Source: Ramazzottius varieornatus (Eukaryota > Tardigrada > Eutardigrada > Parachela > Ramazzottiidae). From it: DNA of 64,000 nt. The stretch spans positions 3,396,486-3,460,485 of the forward strand of contig BDGG01000002.1 of the NCBI GenBank assembly GCA_001949185.1, written 5' to 3'. Of the stretch, positions 21,786 through 34,702 are shown one piece after another (position 1 is the stretch's first letter; each line of letters opens with the position of its first letter). Under the pieces are notes generated by a model. It was not told the origin of the DNA, ran no database searches, and was given only the letters and a program-made list of their open reading frames with translations. Made by a program: the position numbers and the translations under genes.

Positions 21786-24700
21786 CCATTGTACTGTACG
21801 TGCAGCACGAATCACTTACTGCACTTATTCACCCACTCACCGCTCACCAGACAGACACAACCCCACGGAAAAAAACAATACTTGAGCACCTTGCGGATAA
21901 AACAAAAATAGAATCAGCTCACAAGGAAAAAAATTTAATGTCGGCTACAAGCACTGTGCCCATATGGAGTATTTCAACGACGATCCGCAACTACGATCCG
22001 CAACTGTACATGAAATTAATTCACCTGCTTCGAGAATATGAGGATACTGCGAAAGCAAAGAAAAATTTGTAGACCATAGAAACGGTCATTCGCTCAACGG
22101 ACAAAACATCGGAGTCTTCCAGCCTAGCCGGATCGTTATTTCGTCAGAAAAAAAAGTTGATTTCACTACAGCACGTTGCACCTGGATTTTACGCCAATTT
22201 CATGGCCCTTTTTGGTCAGAAACCTGCCAAAATCAGATAAAAAGCTGATTGGACGCTGATTAAAAGCTCGGTTAAATCAGATTTCATGCGTAGGACCCGT
22301 GAGTGGAGGACTTTAGAGCAGGGACCAAGAACCCGACTGGGCTGGTTCCTACTGTTATATACGCAGTGAACCGGTTCGTCGTTTTGATATCGCGCCAGTG
22401 GGACGTTGAAAGTATCGAAGCCGGTCCGGCTCTTCGAGTTTCAAGAACTGTCCATCGTCGGCAGAAGATGTCGCCAGAAGGCGCATCAGCGGAATCCGAC
22501 GGATGAATTTTCCTAACAAGTTACGTTGAGCAGTCCAAAAAGAGTGGAAGAACCAGTCACGCCGGTTGAATTGGGTTCCTTCGAAGATATAGCTCGAGTA
22601 TTCTTCCCTTGGTTATTCAGGTACTGGTTCGTCAACTTTTCCAAATTGTCGTCCACGGATATATGGCAATAGTGACTTCAACCAATTCACCTGCTTGACA
22701 GGGAATGGCCAAAGGTACCCTCGTTTTTCCAGCTGGCGCACTGGCTGGACAAGGCGGACTTCCGGGGTAGTCTGTGAACCGATTACAAAACGAAAGTCTG
22801 GACATCGGTACCGTAGATCCACTATGCTCATGTTCGCCTAGAGTGAAAGAACCTTATCCTGATCCAGCTGAGAAGCTTTGGCTCCTGCTAGACAAAGCCG
22901 GAAAGCAGTGAGACATCTGCAGGCTGCTGTTGTGGAACACGGTCTTCATTTGCCTTGGTCATCGTGTACTCCCGTTGAACAGGAATAGATTTCGTGCGAA
23001 CCAGCTGTCCAGGCGAACCCCAATCACCATCACTGTACGGGAACGGACCTGAGAAAGGAATCGTTGAAGAACTTGTCAGTCAGACCGGCATCTGAAAGGG
23101 TCCGCCAGGCATGTTCTTCGGGTCGCCATTCGAAACATGTTTATCGTGTGTCGCGGTAGAAAAGGTCAGGGCCAGACGCAGAATCTTCCTACATAAAATT
23201 CGTGCGTTGCAGGTTGGAAATAGCGAACCATCACCTTGGCTGACTGCGTTTCTCGTTGGGAGAGAAATCCATAGACAGGCACCGGTTCAGTTGGAGGTCC
23301 CAGACGTGCTCTCGAATTTTGTTCCACGCTTGACATATCCTGGGTACAAAAAACTGACAGAGACAGAGATGGAACCACATATTCTGTGCGAACGGTGACG
23401 AATTTTAATTACTTTAAAACGTGATGATCATGAGAACTGCGACTGCATGAGGAGGCAGTTGGAGACCAATTGGTGGATCAGGCAGATAACTACGTTCGGG
23501 AGAGAATAAAATAAGCCAACGTTTCAGTGTGGAGTTTAGACTATGCCGTGCGGAACTCCGTACCGGTCCGCCGGCATACGGATTTTACATGACGATACGG
23601 TTACCCAGTCCGCCCGCTTCCGCCAAAAGAGGCGTCGATTGTAACCATCGGTCTAAGCGATTTTCGCTTTGAATCGCAGGCCATTTCAGTTTGTAAGAGA
23701 CTTCGAACGGTTCTTTCTGCGATGCTGGCACTGTTCGAAGCTATCCATCATTCACGGTAGATACTAGAGGGGACGAAGCAGCTCTGAAGCAGGTTGACCG
23801 GCGCGTCAGTGAAGAGCTAGCGCGTGACGCCATTCCGCAACGACGTCATCAGCTAAAGTCCCTAAGAGTAGCTGGTAGAGAGTTCTGTTATCGATTTTCG
23901 AGCCCATTTAAAAATTAATCGAACCCCGCCCCAGCCAGTTTTCGGTTCCCGTTGACTCTAAAAACAGTTCGCCGAAAATTCAAAAGTTCCCTGGTTTTTC
24001 AACGTAAAATGAGAGTAAAATAAAAACACGCTCAATTTAAGCTCCGATAACGTCATAGGGACGGCGTGAACGCAGCGTTTAACTCAAGACAAAATCGTCG
24101 TCTGTGAACCCAGCGGGAAATTATGGCGACCCGTGATTTTTTTGGGACGGGACGTGATGGAGCGATCCTTTGCTAACTCCTCTTTAATTTGAAAATGTAG
24201 TGAATTCCTGAGTTCATTCTGTCGTGTTGCGCCTACAATCTGTAGCGTGGAGGCTGTCAGTGTCAGCGCGCGCGCATCATGCCTCCTCCCCTCGTTCCTG
24301 CCTGGAAAGATGGGAGTGATCCACGGCACGTGCATCGAGTATGTCATCGATTAATTCGCCGGGATGCCATGCCTGTATCCTTCCGGCTGCCAGAGTAGCC
24401 AGTGCGCAGTAAACGCTCACGTCCCTGGTGGATCAATATGCATCGCATCGATGATGGGAATGGTGAATGAAGCGGTATGGCCAGATTTCTCGCAGCTTCT
24501 CGACCAACTCTAGCCTCTGGAGTGTCAAAGTAAAAAAGAGGAGCATCCTGTCTTTAGCATCCTTTCCACACCGAAAAGCTTTGCCAGCGATCGGATTATC
24601 TCGCAGGATAGCAAATGTAAAGTGATGCAGTTGATGAAAATCTTCGTGCCAGACTCATGGCTTATCGTCGATCAGTGTAAATACCCTTTGCATCTTCTTC

Positions 24701-25759
24701 CTATCTGATTTTATGCTGAATTTTATTCTTTTATAATACAGGAAGTTTTCCGTGTTTGGAAATGGAAGTTGTCATCAGCTTTGCACGAAAAACGGGGCCG
24801 TTATCCGCTTGAAAGTCAGTAAGTTGCAAACTTGCAGTTTCCAAATTACCCGTTTCGGTGATAGAGTCGTGTAGTGACGTCACGGAGATGCGCATAGATT
24901 GTCGTGCAGGCCGGTAGGTTATTGCGTGGCGCCATTACGTCATGCGTTGGCTGTTGTAAACAAGGAGCCCCATACTTCAGTACCCTGTAACCCTGTTAAC
25001 CCTTTGCGTCCGCGCATGACGTAATCACTTGTACCGTTCAAATCTTGATTTCATGTGGGAAAAATGCCGACCGCTGTGACGTCTTGGAGGGATCCGTGAA
25101 TGTTATCGGTTTAAAAACCGACAGACTGTATCGTGTATTTCGACTTCGATTGTACAGTCTGCCTTGTCTACCACTTCCGAGTTCCGAGCATGTTGTAAGC
25201 CCAGCGGGTGAACAGAGATAACATTCATATGTGATACCGAGACAGTCAAAACTCGAAACTTGTCTACCGCCTCACAGAACGGCGCAACTTTACATTTATG
25301 TGTTTTCCTTCTGTTCTGCAGGGAGGCGCAGATGAGCCTTTAAGAACTTTATGGTGATGTTGGAAGATTAAGGCGCGTGTTGGATATTGCCTTCGCTCTA
25401 CTTCTGGCTAGTTATCAACATTTACGTCCGTACTAGTGAACGACATCTGGAAGAACCCTTTCGGTAAAGATACAACACGTATAACTGTACCGTATCGTGG
25501 AAATGTTTGAAGGAGCTAATTTGAGACTGTCGCTGCTGTCAGGCAGTGTTGACTTAACCACCTCACTATGAACATGGCTCGTGCGTTGTTTGCCATAATA
25601 TCTACTTGCCGGCTACATTCCAGCCATCTGTGATCATTTTACTCTTTAAAGTATCAGATTTGGCGCTGCCATTCTAAGCTCTGTTTTTCCTACGGACTAC
25701 CGAGGGGCACTTCTCGGATTACATGATAGTGAAGCCAATCTCATGCCTACCAATGATCC

Positions 25760-28700
25760 ATGGCAGCGTTGACAAACTCCGCATCTACCAGCCTGGTCCA
25801 CTCTACCTCCGTCTCTTCCTTGTCCAATTTGGAGATACGGACCAAATCGGTGGAACAAACACTGATACCTCTAGTCAGCCAAGTAAGTCTTTCCTCGAAT
25901 TTCCCGAAGGTACGTGCCTTCATGTTCCATTTCGGAACCGTATTTCCTGCTTAAGTCCATGTGGAAGGCTAGAAAGCGATGTCCTCGCGGCAACGTAATG
26001 TTAGCTCAATTAGGCTGCGTGAATGATTGACACAAAGCGAGCCTATGTGTTTTTCAAATTTGAGAAATAGAACGGAGGGCTGTCTAACGCAAATATGGTT
26101 GAGAGTGTTGGTTATCTCACCTAGGCTCTTCAGTTTTCACTACCACATACGGGAGTGGTATTTGACATTTTTATGAATTACGCTATGACTGATGACGCTC
26201 ATTATTATTCTTCGATCTTATCGCAATTTCCCTTGACGCTTCCTCAGTGTATTATGCTCCGGCGCGAGTGTTTACCAGTACCCGCAAGAAAAACGTTCAA
26301 AATGGGAAAAAATTATGGTGCAGTGAACCCTACCAACACAACAGCCAGTCAGCAGGACTCGGGAACGAGTGCTCTTGTGGGGCCGGTCTACGAGGAAAGA
26401 TTGGATTGATCTCAGTACCTTAATGGAAACATCAATCCTCGAACTCGTAAACTGGCTCAGCTTAGCGTTTCCGAAGCTCACTCAGGAGGCTTTGCATGCA
26501 GTGAGATTGAGCGTACTCTTTTAGACACCGAGAACAAAAGGGACGCCACCGGCGGAAATCATTTCAAAAAAACTGACGCTATAAAGCAGTGGAAGAAAAG
26601 GGTTCTCTTTTGTATTGCCGCAAGAGAATATTCGGTCATGCGACGTAGAGAGCATTTTATGCACTTGAGAATTCATATCGAATGCTGCTGTTCTGTACTT
26701 GCAGATATCGGCATTGATCAGCCATCGAGAACGGTTGGTCAAGAGTGAGCGCATTTCATTAGCCTTGTCGAGAGTTGGTCAAGATGTCTGTGAAGCCGTC
26801 CAAAAGTTTGTCCATATCGGCGAGAATATCGCCAGCGACAATGTGGAAATTAAACAGCATATGTATGAAGCGTGCCGAGAAGCGCGCGAAGCCGGTAAGT
26901 GCCTGATTATTGCCTACCAAAAAGTACACTGAAATTACCCGCCATAAAAATTCCTGAAGCTTCCAAAAAATATTGTAATTTTATTATCGACATTTTTAAG
27001 AACGTACTAGTGATGGACAAGCCATCAGAGCAAATAGCTTTGGAAAATCCATCGATGTTTACCAAGACAGCGAAGGTCTCGGGTTCACCATCATGAAGTG
27101 CGAGCGGCTGATGGAATAATTACACGCTGCGACGTGACTTTAGCGTGGGCGGAAATCTACAGGCTCCTTTCACAACACGAGAGATTGTGAAGACATTTGG
27201 AATCATGTCATGAATGATGTTTGTGTAGGTGTCTTGCTTGCCCAGATTGTGGGTATCAAGGCGGATGCGCTGCCCGGCCAGCACATCATCGAGGAGCGGA
27301 AGCTCCTTCGCGCCGCGCGTGGACTGCTGTCTTCCGTGACCAAAGTTTTGCTGCTGGCTGATAAGGTTCTTGTGATACAAATTCTTCGGGCCAAAGATGC
27401 GGTAGGTCTTTTCCGTACAATGTAAACCAGCCTCATGTGGCGGACGGATGAAGGCTAGACGAGACTAGCGTCTAATGGTGTGGAATGGATGGATGTGTAT
27501 TTTTAGGTGCGGCAGACGTTGCGGGCTTTGGTCCACGTGTCAAACATTTCGGATTTCGTCAAGCTCTTTAGCCGCTACGGAAGTGCCATGGTGGATTTGG
27601 CCCGCTTATCCGGAGAGAGGCTGCAAGATTTGAAGGATGATAAAAGAAAAGCTCAACTGGCCTCGGCAAGGCAGGTCCTGGAAAAATCGACCATGATGCT
27701 TCTAACATCGTCCAAAGTAAGCCCTGTTTTTCTCAACTACGGCAATCGGTAATCGGTAAATTCACTGTTCGGGTTTTAGTACTGGCCAGTTAATGACGAA
27801 AACTTCCACCCGCCGTACTAGATCTGCCCTTTTTCTAGTTTGATTACGAGAAGATTGTTCCAATTCTAGTGATAATGAACCACATATTCACGTCAGTTTT
27901 CGTGTTGTTCTCATAGATTTTAAGCAGGTTGGTTGTTGGCAAACTTTTTCTTGAAAACAGGACTGTTCAGGAATGTTAGGACTTGGATATATCTTGAAAT
28001 GTGGATGATAGCTTGTCAGACGCGATGTTATTGTACTATTATTTTCGCACAAACGCCTGTCAGAGGGCATTTCACTTTTGAGTATTGATCGTTGAGCAAT
28101 ATGGCAGAATAATTACGGATCGGCAGGAGATAACAACCTGTTTACCCTTCTCTTCTTGCAGGCCAGCCTCCGGCATCCGGAAAGTCAAGAAGCCCGTCTG
28201 AACCGCGATCTGGTCTATGCCAGGGTGAACGAAGCCCTCAACCTGCTCAGCTACGCCATTACCGATGGCGAGACCTACATGACCGACCCGGAAATGCGCA
28301 ACCCTACCACCGGATTTCAGGGCGGCTACATCCCTTCCGTGGAGAAACACACGGCCATCAGCGTGGTCCTTCAACGAATCGGGGTACACGACGCACTGTT
28401 GCACTTTTCGTGGTAAAATAACCGTGAGAAATGGACAAAAATATCGCTGGAGGAAAACAGTTCAAATGAGGAGCTTAATTAACAGACAAGAGACCGTTTG
28501 ACCGTCGCTTAGCTGCTGAACATCCTGTGCGGACATTTTTGCTTGATTGGTTCCGCGCTTAGAAAGGTGTTTTTTTCGAAATGATATGGGGTATTGCAAA
28601 TGCAAGTGGAAGATCACGGGGCGGCACCCCAACGGGCACTGTTGCCGCCGAGGGAGGCTAAAAGGGAAGAAAACGGGAGCTGGGATGATGGCAGCGCGTA

Positions 28701-31700
28701 TCCCAAGTTCCCAACCATTGAAATACTCCCTGTGACTCCGAATGCAATGCTATAGCCATATCTCCTTCTTTTGTGACCCACTTTCGCTTCTCCCCAGTCA
28801 CATTCCATTCACAAGCTTATCTCCACTAATGTTGTACTTTGCCCTTCACGGGCAAAGTTCAGCAGAGGGGTTCAAACGCAAACTTACGAACACAACCAGC
28901 TCCGCAACGACAGCTCGTGCCCAAAAATACCATGTTAGACTACCTGAAGTGGTTTGACCTGAGGTAACATGGGGTATCAAGTCGCATGCAAGGTTTATTA
29001 GTAAGCTCTACGAGCATTACGTAATAGCCTGACACTGTATCGGCGGCAACAATATCGAGGAGGGATACTGGAACTTGGAAGGGTTACCAGTACTGCGGTT
29101 TGACTGGGGGTGAAAAGCCCATAAGGAGTCGATGGGGCGGCTCTGCTTGAACGCTCGATTGCACCTCTATCTTGAATCTTTGATGGCTGTTCCAAAGAAA
29201 GTGATCACTTCTGTAATGGGTGTATTTGCTTTGCCTTTCAGGATACGCTTGAAATGATAAAAATGAACCTAATCACCTCCGAAGCCTTTGACATATTGAA
29301 GAGGGACTTTCAGTATTTTGAAGAAGCGCTAACCGACTTCATCGATTCATCGGAGATCCCGCATGACCAACGCCAGCGTATCATCCAGTTCTCTCAATTG
29401 CTCAAGGACCAGGTGCAAAGCTATCCCGTACTGGTGCGTACCATTGACCCCGAATATTCAACGTTCGTTCGAGCCTGACCGAATGGAGCTTAAACGTAGC
29501 TTGAAATTAAATCTGCAGAAAAACAGTCAATCAACAACTCAAAACATTTCGACTTTCGGTTCGGACAGAACACGCTGGTTTTCACAGGGATTGGATAACG
29601 GACCATTCGCCAACAGCAACCTTGACTCGTCCTTATCAAAGTCGCAGCATCTCGCGAAGAACTTGAAGAAAGAGGTTCGTTGGCATCCTACGTTGAAACT
29701 CTTTCATCCCTTTATGTCTGCACGTCTGTCTGCACCCAAGCATTCCCACATGTCTGCCTCCCGCGCGCAGTGCTGACAGATGTTCTGATTGCAGTTGACG
29801 ACCATTGCTGTCCGCATTGCCACAGACTTGCTCAAAAGCTACAACGAGGCCGAATCCACGGCCCGCATTGCCGAAGCCGCCATGAGTGGCAACAGAGAAC
29901 TACTCGACATGGAGAGCAAAATGTTCGCCACGAACGCGGGACGCCTCCTCGAGGTCCGTAACATATAAGACGATGGAAAACGACTTCAACATGATCGTTT
30001 TTCAAAGTGCTGCAGCCTCTAAGTGTTCAACGCTAAAAGCGCGTGCCACTTGAGACCGCAATTTGGTCGAGCTCAAAGATAATCGCTTTCCCAAGTGACG
30101 AACAGTTCCAGCTGACTACAATGGAAATGGGCGCCAGTTGAGATAACGAACGTGCACAATTCATTTATCGACGCCCAATACTATGGCTCTGCTCATTCAA
30201 CAGCTCAAGTGAGCACGAAGGTTTTTATTTCGTTGTAGGTTAGTCGAATGTTGAAGCACATTAGCTGTACGCCAACAATGCTGATCCAGGCGGATCGATT
30301 AGAAACCAGCCTGTCGTCGCTCGGTCGCCAGGTTAGTCCACCAGAATCTTCTTTTCACTTGTGACGAATCTTCACTGGTGTTGACAGTTAGAAGAGTATC
30401 CGGAAAGAGAATGCGGAGAAGGTGTCAATATTGACGAGGCCGCCGATGGCGGTTCGCGCTGTTGACAGAAATCATTTCGTTTACAGCATAACCACGGGTG
30501 TCTTTTCTCGCTGCCTTACAGTGCATATTTGCTGCTCAAACTTTGGTCCACCGGGTGGGTAGTCGAACTGCCAAGGAAAACATGGATGTCTTTCTGGATG
30601 CCTGGAAGGCGTTGATCAGGGACGTGCTTACTCTGACGACGCAATGTGGGGCCATGTTGAAAGAACCGAAAGCTGTACGGATGGGATACATGTCTCTTCC
30701 AAGACCCGGGGTAGGCAAAAGCTGTAATTTATGTGGGACATTGGCAAATGACTTGAGCCTAAGCGTTTTCCCCTGCTCAGTTTGGCAGATAGTGGCAGGA
30801 AGGTTTTGCATAGCTGAAGCATGAAACCACAGTCAAGATAACTTAGAGCTGTGGAAAAAAAGCAAATCATCTCTTTTGCCAGTTAGCCAAAGCCTGGAGG
30901 CATGTTGTGCAGATCGAAACTCTCTTTAGATTACTTGATGATTTAGAATGTACAATCCGCGTGAAGGCTGTACTGAGTTTTTTACGGTTCTGTTATGATA
31001 GTATGGTGGTTGACTGCACAGGAAGCACGTTTCACCGTAGCTGAGTAACACGCTATTCGTATTTGTTTCGTGAATGTTAGGAAGACAGCAAATCAACAAC
31101 TAAGATTGTCTTTATTTACTAGAAACATGGCGCCACAGCCAAGCCCATCCGTACCCTCCCTTCCGACTTCGGCACTCAGGAGCAAGCTCGGCTCGTCAAG
31201 TCCGGCTTGGAAATGCAGATGATTTCCTCCGAGATGGACTCGGAAACGGAAAAGTGGGACGAAGCTAGCAACGACATTGTCAAACGTGCCAAGAACATGT
31301 CCAGCATGGCATACACCATGTATCTGTTCACCAAGGGCGAAGGCTCCCTCAAAACCACCCAAGACCTCTTTACCCAAGCTGAGTTCTTCACCGAAGAAGC
31401 CAACCGGTTGTGTCGCGCCATCAGGGAATTTTCTAACCAAGTGCCACAGGGACTGCAGAAGGTCGAACTGGTTAGTTCGCTGGATAAGATACCGGCATTG
31501 ATACAGCAACTGTCGCTGACCATCAAGAACCCGACTGTCGGAAAGAGTGCGACGTTCAACAAAGTGGAGAATGTGATACAGCAGACGAAAGACCTGATGA
31601 ACTCAATTGCCAAAGTCGTGACTACCTGCTTCATTTGCGCCACAAAGGTAACCGTAATAGTTTAGAATTTGAAAATAGCCCAAGACTAGACTGCATAGTT

Positions 31701-32097
31701 GGCACTGCAAAGGTGAGCTCACGGGGAAAATATCATAGAAAAAAAACGTGAACTTTTGCAACTTTGCAACTTCCGTTTAGAGTTTATCTTGAGGCTGTTC
31801 GGGGCGTGACTGACGTTAAATTCAGAATTGTTGGATGACATTGTTTTTCTTTTGCAGTATGATCTGGACTACCGAAGGCTCAACGGATATTCGTCAATGT
31901 CGCAGGTGAGGTGGCGGACCTCTTCGTCTCTGCACGCGGATCCTTCCGGCATGACGGGCAGTCTAAAAGGGCGTCTACCGGATGACTCTGAATCGGTCCA
32001 TTCTTTCAAGAGTACCAGATCGGAAGCTGCAGCCACTTCTGCGAGGAGTACCGCTCACTTGAGTAATATGACGCGGCCGGAAACTCAGAAGTACTGA
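25760..32097 (+). CDS. CTNNAL1: Alpha-catulin (vinculin/alpha-catenin family)
   Basis: Cytoplasmic scaffold of the vinculin/alpha-catenin superfamily. Twelve exons join in phase: 25760-25882, 26705-26894, 27229-27401, 27507-27716, 28162-28383, 29242-29433, 29588-29674, 29795-29953, 30239-30331, 30522-30710, 31123-31647 and 31858-32097, giving 800 residues (human catulin is about 730). The start at 25760 is preferred because exon 1 ends with LEIRTKSVEQTLIPLVSQ, the conserved catulin N-terminal block. Other hallmarks are GLLSSVTKVLLLADKVLV, the block around KHGATAKP, RAKNMSSMAYTMYLFTKGEG, SLKTTQDLFTQAEFF and VTTCFICATK. The helical bundles span nearly the whole protein; the final ~50 residues are Ser/Thr-rich and probably disordered. 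Family members bind Rho-pathway and dystrophin-associated proteins and position ion channels. The small exon 29588-29674 is supported by phase and charged-helix character only; the other exons are firm. Confidence 0.95.
29992..30147. mobile_element. Two adjacent MITE remnants of the GTGCGCCACTT family
   Basis: The first, 29992-30068, starts ATGATCGTTTTTCAAAGTG and ends GCGTGCCACTTGAGACC. The second, about 30081-30147, has CCCAAGTGACG and GGGCGCCAGTTGAGATAACG with the centre in reverse orientation (CCAGCTGACTACAATGGAA). Both lie in the catulin intron between exons 29795-29953 and 30239-30331. Confidence 0.55.
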
Positions 32098-34702
32098 TCT
32101 GATCTCAGACGATGTGTAGTGCATTTTTGCAAAGCTCTATATTTTGTGTTTGTTACATATGCATCTAGTTTCTAGTGGTGCCTTCTCAACTCCATTTTCG
32201 TCGAGTCCATCCCAGACTTAGAAACTGTTGAGAATAATATCACGTGATGATGACAGTCAACCGCGAACAGCGGTTCTTACCTCCCTCGTCAGCGGCCAAC
32301 TATCTTGTGCGTCAACTACAGCTCCTTTCGGGAGTCTGAAACTGATTTTCTCCGGAAGGCGTCCATTTTAGATAGGTTCAATATCAATTTCAGAAATATC
32401 ACTTTCTTGACTTGACCAGTTTGGTGGTCACTTGACGGTAGGTGGTAGTCACTTGGCCCGTTCGGGCTGTAGCTCATTTCAATTTTCGGACAAGAGCATT
32501 TTCAGACTTCCGATATGAAGTGTAATCGACGCATTACCTTCAGGCATGTCCCTGAGATCATTAAGGTTACACCGCCAATGTTTTTCGACCACGTTGGAGT
32601 CCCAACCGGAAGTAAGAGCGGAAAGTTCGTTGAAAAGCAGAGGGGAGTATAACTCGGGCTTTTGTGTCACAGCTGGAATATGCGTTCGCTTTGAATTCGA
32701 ATTCGGCGGACTCCAACGTTCGGTAACGGTGGCTAGCGCGGGTGGTCTTAGTGTCGCGCGTATCCATATTTTACTGTTGAGTTCCAATAGTGGCTACGTT
32801 GACTGGACTGCGTGAAGAAAGTCGCTAAATTTGGCAAGCGAAATGCATCGTACAAATGTGCCTATCGTTTGGACGCGTAGCGAGACTGTAGTTCAGGGAT
32901 TGTATTCTCTTACAATAAGCATAAGGAACAAATGAATCTTGAAGAGCAGTCTGTGAACCCGGAAGTTAGCTGGGCAGAGCCTCATCTGCGTGCCAAAAAC
33001 AATTTAATAATTTGTACGTCATTGTAACTTACGGTATGACACTTGCCGTGGGTATTCAGGTGCAGAACGTACATGCGGACGATCCTTCGATTTTATCCAT
33101 TCTTTGTTCTAAACTTGGTCGAGGATTACTAAAACAGACCTCCACTCGAAGCAATTGTCTGCGATATTACGTTATCTGACACCTTGAAGTTGGCTCTCGT
33201 TAGATCTGTGCTCCGAGTACTGAGCGTGTTCTGCTGCTGTAAGGTATTTTAATTGTGAGGTAACTTCCGAAGACTATATGCAACTGTTGTTCCTACAGTT
33301 CGTGCCGCGGATCAGAACTCCCATATTTTACTTTCGGGACGTTAAGAAACTGCTCAACCGGATCCAGGGGTGTAGGGCTCATCGGAAAGGCTTACGCTCG
33401 TTCTTCGTCCTCGAAAAGATGGCTTCTGGTTCCAGATTTCTCGACACTAACGACGGACATTCTCTCTTGATGTACAGCTCACCGGACATCTTCAAGCATC
33501 TCAACGTGTTCAGAATCGAAAATTTCGTCTTGCCCATCAACATTCGGGACTGTGGGTATATGTTGACCAAGCGGGAAAAAGCTGTCTGGGTCGCAGAGTT
33601 TGTTACATGAGGGGATATGGAACTGGTGTTTAACCAGAAGCCGTTGGCGGTGTGTACCCAGAACGTTTGCTTGAAACTCAGACTTTGTCCAGGTTCGACA
33701 AGACTAGCACGTAGCCCGTTATACTGACGTGGCAATCTTTGTACTGTAGGTCTTCGAGGAGCACAGCGTACTGCTATTACACCCTGACAAATATTCAACG
33801 TTTGAAATGTCACGAAAGTGGCACTTGATCCGACAAGACCTTCAGCTGGGCATCTATATTCTTAGTTTAACGTACATTACCGCGCTGCAGTCTCCGCAAA
33901 TTTGTGTTGCTGTTTTGAGAACAAAATACTTGAGTTTACAGGAGTGGAATGGAACAACAGCCAGAAACCAATGTTTTGTAGCATTTGCCAACCATATATA
34001 ACGAACTGCTGGAAAGTTTCAGGCCAGTGTACAGCTCCAGATAACCGCTGGAATGTGTCACGCGGCGCAGGTACAGTGTACCGTGGATATGTGTACTCGT
34101 ACACTACATCCTATATTGCCGTCTCAACTGATTTACTTCCAAATATCTGGCTGGAAAGTTGTAACATCGGTTTAGAAATATGGGGGTTTCGTTGATGATA
34201 CCTTCTTTTACTCCGGTAGCCAAGGCGCACTAGAGATGCAAGGGCGTATAAAGGTCCGCAATTTGGCTCTTCTTCTACGATGTCGCCTGTCAGGCTCGTG
34301 CCTGGCACACTCCGGACTGACATTCCATGAAGACTTCGTAGAAAAAGGGCCAAATTGCGGACCTTTCGGGGACATCAATACGCCCTTGCAGGGATGAGAC
34401 CTGGCGGACCACCATACCCACAGGGGTAACAGGAAACCGATCAGGTTTTGCCGAAGAAATTTACTTCAGAAACTCAAGATCGTCTTTCTGGCGAAAAGCT
34501 TCCATTATTCTTTATATTTCATGATCTCTTTCTTCCAGGAAACCGAACAGAGCATCGTCCGCAGCCGGAAGAGGTCACTACATTACACCGAGTCAGGTCC
34601 TCATCAAAAAATCACCCGTCTTGCATAATAATCTCTCTTGTACACAAGTCCGCGAAAGAGAAAAGAAAGGGAAACGAGAAGAAAAAAAGGACACAAAATG
34701 CC
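32098..34702. other. Intergenic stretch between catulin and the calcium channel beta gene
   Basis: The genes converge here, so both 3' ends should lie within it. The frame 33278-33610 plus and its minus-strand shadow show no recognisable domain. The inverted-repeat element at 34237-34390 is listed separately. No clear AATAAA was identified next to either stop codon. Confidence 0.5.
34237..34390. mobile_element. MITE with TIR AAGGTCCGCAATTTGG (copy 1)
   Basis: The inner arms, 34250-34284 and about 34332-34366, are reverse complements (AAGGTCCGCAATTTGG followed by CTTCTTCTACGA). The flanks TGCAAGGGCG (34237) and CGCCCTTGCA (34381) are also reverse complements, so either the element is longer or it sits inside another palindrome. 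It is the same family as 47733-47856. Confidence 0.8.

Larger units (their letters stand above)
15916..25759. other. Gene-poor stretch with scattered small inverted-repeat elements
   Basis: No family is recognisable in any frame over almost 10 kb. The longer frames (18655-19092 plus against 18576-19070 minus, 21147-21777 minus, 23111-23398 plus) overlap each other or have no domain-like pattern. Five copies of the GTGCGCCACTT inverted-repeat family are listed separately. The last few hundred bases should contain the promoter and leader of alpha-catulin. Confidence 0.5.

Noticed and set aside
29363-29776. 137-codon frame within the catulin gene
   Set aside because: It mixes an out-of-frame reading of one catulin exon with intron sequence; only 29588-29674 is kept as a possible exon.
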